Shown in pieces: positions 1-5,834 of a DNA stretch of 5,834 bases. Origin of the DNA: Actinomycetes bacterium (GTDB taxonomy: Bacteria > Actinomycetota > Acidimicrobiia > Acidimicrobiales > UBA8190); assembly GCA_021779775.1 (NCBI GenBank), contig JAJYAB010000124.1:1-5834 (forward strand), in the 5' to 3' direction. The position numbers and the translations under genes were made by a program. The notes under the pieces were generated by a model. That model did no database searches, was not told where the DNA came from, and saw nothing but the letters and a program-made list of their open reading frames with translations. Each line of letters opens with the position of its first letter. The first letter of the stretch is position 1.

Positions 1-542
1 CCCGCGGCGTGCCACAGATCGAGGTCACGTTCGATATCGACGCCAACGGCATCGTCCATGTGTCCGCTCGGGACACGGCGACGGGCAAGGAGCAGTCGAT
101 GACGATCACCGGGCAGTCGTCGCTGGCCAAGGACGACATCGAGCGCATGGTCCGCGACGCCGAGTCCCACGCCGATGACGACCGCCGCCGCCGCGAGGAG
201 GCCGAGATCCGCAACGGTGCCGACACGCTCGTCTACCAGACGGAGAAGCTTCTCCGCGAGCAGGGGGAGAAGCTGCATGGCGACGAGAAGGAGAGCGTGG
301 AGGCCGGGCTGAAGACCCTGAAGGACGCATTGGGCGGTTCAGACGTGGAGGCGATCAAGTCGGCCACCGAGTCGCTGGTCAGCGCCAGCCACGGCTTCAC
401 CCAGCGACTGTACGAGGAGGCGTCGCAGAGCGCCGGGACAGCATCCGGTGCCGGGACAGCATCCGGTGCCGGGACAGCGGGGGACAACCCGGCGGACGAC
501 GAGGTTGTCGACGCGGAGATCGTCGACGAGCCGGGCCAGTGA
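1..542 (+). CDS. dnaK: Molecular chaperone DnaK (Hsp70), C-terminal part, 5' end outside the window
   Basis: The reading frame is already open at the window edge (first complete codon at position 3). The GTG at 9 is an internal valine, because the preceding Arg-Gly belongs to the conserved Hsp70 motif RGVPQIEVTFDIDANGI. About 180 residues are visible. They cover the end of the substrate-binding beta domain (to about TITGQSS), then the helical lid starting at LAKDDIERMVRDAE, and a disordered Ala/Gly/Thr/Ser linker. The protein closes with an acidic tail, DDEVVDAEIVDEPGQ, comparable to the DDVVDAEF-type tail of E. coli DnaK. DnaK is the cytosolic ATP-driven chaperone that works with GrpE and DnaJ encoded next to it. 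In actinobacteria it also acts as co-repressor for HspR. The ATPase domain, promoter and likely HspR operator lie upstream and cannot be assessed. The linker contains an 18-bp tandem repeat. The stop codon overlaps the grpE start. Identity is secure. Confidence 0.97.
   Translation, partial: RGVPQIEVTFDIDANGIVHVSARDTATGKEQSMTITGQSSLAKDDIERMVRDAESHADDDRRRREEAEIRNGADTLVYQTEKLLREQGEKLHGDEKESVEAGLKTLKDALGGSDVEAIKSATESLVSASHGFTQRLYEEASQSAGTASGAGTASGAGTAGDNPADDEVVDAEIVDEPGQ
432..478 (+). repeat. 18-bp in-frame tandem repeat in the dnaK 3' end (about 2.6 copies)
   Basis: The unit gccgggacagcatccggt occurs at 432-449 and is repeated without mismatch at 450-467. A third, partial copy (first 11 bases) follows at 468-478. 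The unit is six codons long and in phase with dnaK, encoding AGTASG-AGTASG-AGTA. It lies in the flexible linker between the helical lid and the acidic tail, where length change should be tolerated. Slipped-strand replication is the likely origin. Confidence 0.95.
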
Positions 543-1240
543 GCGCTCCGTACGACCGGCCCCGACCCGGGTGGGCGCAGGCTGTCCCGGATCCCGAAGC
601 GGTGGCGGAGCCCCAAGACGCCGACCTGGAAGACACCGGTGCCAACGTGGTGGAGCCTGAGCTGGTGGACGCCGACGTGGTCGACGCGGACCTCCTTGGC
701 GACGAGCCTGCAGTCGACCTCGCCGGAGCGGGGACCCCGGCGCAGGCCGGTCCGGACGACGACGACGCCCGCCCGGGCCCGGTGCCTGGCGCCGATGCAT
801 TGGCCGACGCCTGCCGTGAGCGTGACGAGTACCTCGACGCGCTCCGGCGGGTCCAGGCTGACTTCGAGAATTACCGCAAGCGGGTCCAGCGCCAGCAGGA
901 CGACCTGGTCTCCCGGGCCGCCGAGCAGGTCGTGATCGGGCTGCTCCCCTCCCTCGACGCCTTCGACCTGGCTGAGTCCCATCTGGTGGGAGACGAGCAG
1001 GCCTCGCCGGCCGGGCTCCGCCAGGCGGCTGCGTTGTTGCGCGACACCTTGGCCAAGGAAGGGCTCGAGCAGGTCGCGGCGGCCGGCGACCCGTTCGACC
1101 CGACGGCGCACGACGCCGTCGACCATGTGGAGGCCGAGCCCGGCGACCCGACCGGCCCGGTGGTGGATGCGGTGCTACGGCCCGGGTACCGGTGGAAGGG
1201 CCGTGTCGTGCGTCCGGCCATGGTGAAGGTCCGGGGCTGA
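539..1240 (+). CDS. grpE: Nucleotide exchange factor GrpE
   Basis: GrpE releases ADP from DnaK and so resets the Hsp70 cycle; it acts as a homodimer in the cytosol. The 233-residue product has three parts. Residues 1 to about 84 are acidic and low in complexity, probably disordered. The long dimerisation helix starts near residue 85 and includes the conserved stretch RRVQADFENYRKR (103-115). The C-terminal beta domain carries the family signature: FDP...HDAV, then GY-WKGRVVRPAMVKV at the very end. The chosen start is the GTG at 539, which overlaps the dnaK stop in a GTGA arrangement. No clear Shine-Dalgarno sequence precedes it, so translation is probably coupled to dnaK. The N-terminal extension includes ELVDADVVDADLL (41-53), which resembles the DnaK acidic tail. 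Product identity is certain from the C-terminal signature; the exact start is likely but rests on the overlap. Confidence 0.95.
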   Translation: MSAPYDRPRPGWAQAVPDPEAVAEPQDADLEDTGANVVEPELVDADVVDADLLGDEPAVDLAGAGTPAQAGPDDDDARPGPVPGADALADACRERDEYLDALRRVQADFENYRKRVQRQQDDLVSRAAEQVVIGLLPSLDAFDLAESHLVGDEQASPAGLRQAAALLRDTLAKEGLEQVAAAGDPFDPTAHDAVDHVEAEPGDPTGPVVDAVLRPGYRWKGRVVRPAMVKVRG

Positions 1241-1245
1241 CCGGC

Positions 1246-2376
1246 GTGCCGCCGCAGCGCGACTGGCTGGAGAAGGACTTCTACGCCGTTCTCGGTGTGC
1301 CTGCCACGGCCACCGACAAGGAGATCACCACTGCGTACCGGAAGCTGGCGAAGCGGTACCACCCGGATGCCAACCCTGGTGCAGAGGACAAGTTCAAGGA
1401 GATCAGCGCTGCTCACGACGTGCTGGGCGATCCGGCCAAGCGTAAGGAGTACGACGAGGTCCGCCGGCTCGGGCCGGCCGGTTTCGGCAGTGGCTTCGGG
1501 GTGCCTGGCGGTTTCGGCGGTGGTGGAGGAACCACCTTCCGGGTCGAGGATCTCGGTGACCTGTTCGGTGGCCTGGGGGGGGTGTTCGGGGGCGGCCGTC
1601 GGGGCCGTGGCGCCGCTGGCCCGCGTCGGGGGGGCGACCTCGAAGCGGGGCTCCACCTGTCGTTCGAGGACGCGGTGCGGGGTGTGACGACGACGGTGCA
1701 TGTGGCCGGCGAGGGGCGCTGTGCCACCTGCGGCGGGACCGGCGCGGCGCCTGGAACCACCCCGGTGACCTGCCCACGATGCAAGGGCAAGGGAGCCATG
1801 GAGGACAACCAGGGACTGTTCTCCCTCAGCCAGATCTGCCCGGAGTGCAGTGGCCGTGGCACCAAGGTCGACACCCCGTGCCCGACGTGCCATGGCACCG
1901 GGTCGGCCACCAACACCCGCCAGGTGAAGGTGCGCATCCCGGCCGGCGTCGAGGACGGCCAGCGCATCCGGCTGAAGGGCCGCGGCATCCCCGGTCGCGG
2001 CAACGGTCCGGCTGGCGACCTGTTCGTCACGGTACGGGCCGGCCGCCATCCGCTGTTCGGCCGGCGGGGGCGGAACTTGACCTTGACCGTGCCGATCACG
2101 TTCAGCGAGGCGTCGCTCGGCGCGACGGTCACCGTGCCGACGCTCGAGGATCCGGTGACGTTACGGGTGCCGCCGGGGACCCCTGCGGGGCGGACGTTCC
2201 GGGTGCGCGGCCGGGGAGTCCCGTCGGCGGGCCGGCAGGCGGCCGGCGACCTGCTGGTCACCACGGATGTGGCGGTGCCCGATCGGCTGACCGACGAGCA
2301 GAAGGCGCTGGTCGAAGAGCTGGGTCGGGTCCTCGACCAGCGTCCGCGGGTCGGGCTGGGGATGACCGATGGCTGA
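1246..2376 (+). CDS. dnaJ: Co-chaperone DnaJ (Hsp40, DnaJ1 type)
   Basis: DnaJ delivers unfolded clients to DnaK and stimulates its ATPase. With the GTG start at 1246 the protein has 376 residues, normal for a full-length type I DnaJ. The J domain (about 11-75) has the essential HPD at 39-41. A Gly/Phe-rich region (about 76-125) includes DLGDLFGGLGGVFGG. The zinc-binding domain has all four CxxCxGxG motifs, with cysteines at 159/162, 176/179, 198/201 and 212/215. The two C-terminal beta domains follow. The N-terminus QRDWLEKDFYAVLG matches the actinobacterial DnaJ1 class from dnaK operons. The start at 1246 is preferred over the in-frame GTG at 1192: that would overlap grpE by 49 nt and add 18 residues with no J-domain similarity. 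A gggg at 1233-1236 gives a weak ribosome binding site, and grpE ends 5 nt upstream, so coupling is likely. G tracts at 1575-1582 (8 nt) and 1628-1634 (7 nt) lie within the gene, but the frame is intact. Codon 306 is a rare TTA leucine. Confidence 0.95.
   Translation: MPPQRDWLEKDFYAVLGVPATATDKEITTAYRKLAKRYHPDANPGAEDKFKEISAAHDVLGDPAKRKEYDEVRRLGPAGFGSGFGVPGGFGGGGGTTFRVEDLGDLFGGLGGVFGGGRRGRGAAGPRRGGDLEAGLHLSFEDAVRGVTTTVHVAGEGRCATCGGTGAAPGTTPVTCPRCKGKGAMEDNQGLFSLSQICPECSGRGTKVDTPCPTCHGTGSATNTRQVKVRIPAGVEDGQRIRLKGRGIPGRGNGPAGDLFVTVRAGRHPLFGRRGRNLTLTVPITFSEASLGATVTVPTLEDPVTLRVPPGTPAGRTFRVRGRGVPSAGRQAAGDLLVTTDVAVPDRLTDEQKALVEELGRVLDQRPRVGLGMTDG
2357..2362 (+). promoter_or_regulatory. Ribosome binding site of hspR inside the dnaJ 3' end
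   Basis: The G-rich tgggga lies 6 nt before the ATG at 2369, inside the last codons of dnaJ. It supports that ATG as the hspR start and therefore the 8-nt overlap with dnaJ. A nearer-upstream ATG at 2362 is in another frame and overlaps this site. Confidence 0.5.
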
Positions 2377-2812
2377 GCGGCCGGGTGATCCTGCCCGCCT
2401 GAGTCGTTCTGCCCACGTCGGCGACCCGGCGACCCGGGCGGTGTACGTCATATCGGTTGCAGCCGAGCTGGCCGGGGTGCATCCCCAGACGCTCCGGATC
2501 TACGAGCGCAAGGGATTGGTCGGCCCGCTGCGGACCAGTGGCGGCAACCGGCGGTACTCCGAGCGCGACATCGCCCAGCTGCAGCGGATCCAGGATCTGA
2601 CGGCTGCCGGCCTTAATCTCGAAGGGGTGCGCCGGGTGCTCGCCCTCGAAGCCGAGGTGGCGCGCCTGCAGTCCGAGCTCGAGCGGGTGCGGGCCGAGGC
2701 CCGCGATGCACTGGAGCGAACCCACCGCCAGTACCGGCGCGACCTGGTGCCTGTGCCCCGGGCCGCCATCGTCCTGCGGCCCGGTGGGGTGAGCCGCGCT
2801 TCTGGGAGGTAG
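2369..2812 (+). CDS. hspR: MerR-family heat-shock repressor HspR
   Basis: HspR is the actinobacterial repressor of the dnaK operon and often of clpB. In Streptomyces it binds HAIR inverted repeats (CTTGAGT-N7-ACTCAAG) together with DnaK as co-repressor, so heat-induced loss of free DnaK derepresses the genes. The 147-residue product has a 24-residue variable N-terminus, then a winged helix-turn-helix of the MerR type. YVISVAAELAGVHPQTLRIYERKGLV (26-51, with the HPQTLR recognition helix) is followed by RTSGGNRRYSERD (wing region, 55-67). The helix GLNLEGVRRVL leads into a Leu/Glu/Arg-rich coiled coil (about 88-120) for dimerisation. The tail LVPVPRAAIVLRPG resembles the HspR C-terminus. No cysteine cluster or metal-binding loop is seen, as expected for this subfamily. 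The ATG at 2369 overlaps the dnaJ stop by 8 nt. A shorter form from the GTG at 2441 would keep the whole DNA-binding domain, but that start lacks a good ribosome binding site. No HAIR operator was found in the window. Confidence 0.93.
   Translation: MAERPGDPARLSRSAHVGDPATRAVYVISVAAELAGVHPQTLRIYERKGLVGPLRTSGGNRRYSERDIAQLQRIQDLTAAGLNLEGVRRVLALEAEVARLQSELERVRAEARDALERTHRQYRRDLVPVPRAAIVLRPGGVSRASGR
2804..2809 (+). promoter_or_regulatory. Ribosome binding site of clpB
   Basis: A near-consensus gggagg lies 5 nt before the clpB ATG at 2815. It sits in the last codons of hspR, directly against the hspR stop. This decides the clpB start and points to coupled translation of hspR and clpB. Confidence 0.85.
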
Positions 2813-2814
2813 CC

Positions 2815-5307
<2,493 letters not shown>

Positions 5308-5339
5308 GGTACCATGCTGTGCAATCCGGAGTCGTCGAC

Positions 5340-5344
5340 GGAGG
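5340..5344 (+). promoter_or_regulatory. Ribosome binding site of purA
   Basis: Consensus ggagg lies 8 nt before the GTG at 5353, in the 45-nt gap after clpB. It decides the start in favour of GTG 5353 over the in-frame ATG at 5314. That ATG has only a poorly spaced gaggt before it and would add 13 residues absent from the family. The gap shows no clear hairpin terminator. Confidence 0.85.
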
Positions 5345-5352
5345 AACAGCGC

Positions 5353-5834
5353 GTGCCGGCAACCGTGGTCGTCGGGACCCAATGGGGCGACGAGGGGAAG
5401 GGGAAGCTCACCGACCTCCTCGCCCGCGATATGGATGTGGTGGTGCGCTATCAGGGCGGCCACAATGCTGGCCACACCGTGGTCGTCGACGGCGAGTCCT
5501 TCGCCTTGCAGCTGGTGCCGAGCGGCGTGCTGTACGAGCACATCACCCCGGTCATCGGCAACGGGGTGGTGGTCGACCCCGGCGTCCTTCTGAGCGAGCT
5601 CGACGCCCTGGCTGCCAAAGGTGTGGACACGAGTCGTACGCTCGTCAGCGGCAACGCCCACCTGGTCATGCCGTACCACCAGGAGCTCGACAGGGTCACC
5701 GAGCGGTACCTCGGCAAGAGCTCGCTCGGTACCACCCGCCGCGGCATCGGGCCCGCATACTCGGACAAGGCCACCCGGGTCGGGCTCCGGGTCCAGGACC
5801 TGCTCGACGCCAAGATCTTCCGCCAGAAGCTCGA
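5353..5834 (+). CDS. purA: Adenylosuccinate synthetase PurA, N-terminal part, 3' end outside the window
   Basis: PurA joins IMP and aspartate, using GTP, to make adenylosuccinate. This is the first committed step from IMP to AMP, in the cytosol. About 160 residues, roughly the first third of the enzyme, are visible, and the frame is open to the window end. The P-loop region GTQWGDEGKGK (8-18) contains catalytic Asp13. GGHNAGHTVV (35-44) contains catalytic His41. Both positions equal those of E. coli PurA, which confirms the start at GTG 5353. TTRRGIGPAYSDK (from 127) is the conserved IMP-binding stretch. The gene follows clpB by 45 nt on the same strand with its own strong ribosome binding site. 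It has no functional link to protein folding, so it may be reached by read-through from the heat-shock operon or have its own promoter; the sequence does not settle this. The domains outside the window were not checked. Confidence 0.97.
   Translation, partial: MPATVVVGTQWGDEGKGKLTDLLARDMDVVVRYQGGHNAGHTVVVDGESFALQLVPSGVLYEHITPVIGNGVVVDPGVLLSELDALAAKGVDTSRTLVSGNAHLVMPYHQELDRVTERYLGKSSLGTTRRGIGPAYSDKATRVGLRVQDLLDAKIFRQKL

Noticed and set aside
1192..1245. Upstream GTG start for dnaJ
   Set aside because: It would overlap grpE by 49 nt and add 18 residues with no J-domain similarity. GTG 1246 gives the usual short N-terminus before the J domain.
871..2049. Antisense open frame of 392 codons opposite grpE and dnaJ, and similar minus-strand frames elsewhere
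   Set aside because: They mirror well-identified genes, have no recognisable domain and no convincing start signals; they are shadows of codon bias.
5310..5315. TACCAT as a -10 box for a purA promoter
   Set aside because: It matches a loose TAnnnT pattern, but no acceptable -35 element lies 16-19 nt upstream, so the match alone is not enough.
5314..5352. Upstream ATG start for purA
   Set aside because: In frame, but poorly spaced from any ribosome binding site. The conserved PurA N-terminus and the Asp13/His41 numbering fit GTG 5353.

Overview
This high-GC window carries six genes on the + strand, packed almost without gaps: the 3' end of dnaK, then grpE, dnaJ, hspR and clpB, and finally the 5' part of purA. 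The order dnaK-grpE-dnaJ-hspR, with a MerR-type HspR repressor, is a hallmark of Actinomycetota. The DnaJ is the actinobacterial DnaJ1 type, with an N-terminus of the form QRDW-EKDFY. GTG starts (grpE, dnaJ, purA) and the strong GC bias fit this phylum. The non-streptomycete arrangement, with clpB directly behind hspR and purA next, suggests a deeper lineage such as Acidimicrobiia, but that is inference.

Layout: 1-542 encodes the end of DnaK (last part of the substrate-binding beta domain, helical lid, acidic tail). 539-1240 is grpE, overlapping dnaK by 4 nt. 1246-2376 is dnaJ, starting 5 nt after grpE. 2369-2812 is hspR, overlapping dnaJ by 8 nt. 2815-5307 is clpB, 2 nt after hspR. A 45-nt gap without an obvious terminator leads to purA (5353 to window end, incomplete). 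No stretch over 300 bases lacks a gene. I found no tRNA, rRNA, mobile element or CRISPR array.

How the genes work together: DnaK, DnaJ and GrpE form the Hsp70 folding cycle, and ClpB works with them to pull proteins out of aggregates. HspR is expected to repress the whole unit, with DnaK as co-repressor, so free DnaK acts as the thermometer. No HspR operator (HAIR) was seen between hspR and clpB, which suggests clpB is co-transcribed from a promoter upstream of dnaK, outside the window. PurA (adenylosuccinate synthetase) is a housekeeping purine enzyme with its own good ribosome binding site.

This is a conserved chaperone operon, not a new system. Details worth a second look are: a ClpB whose second AAA+ domain lacks about 21 residues just before its arginine finger; a GTG codon exactly where E. 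coli ClpB has its internal start; an acidic VVDA[E/D] motif shared by the DnaK tail and the GrpE N-terminus; and an 18-bp in-frame tandem repeat in the dnaK tail.
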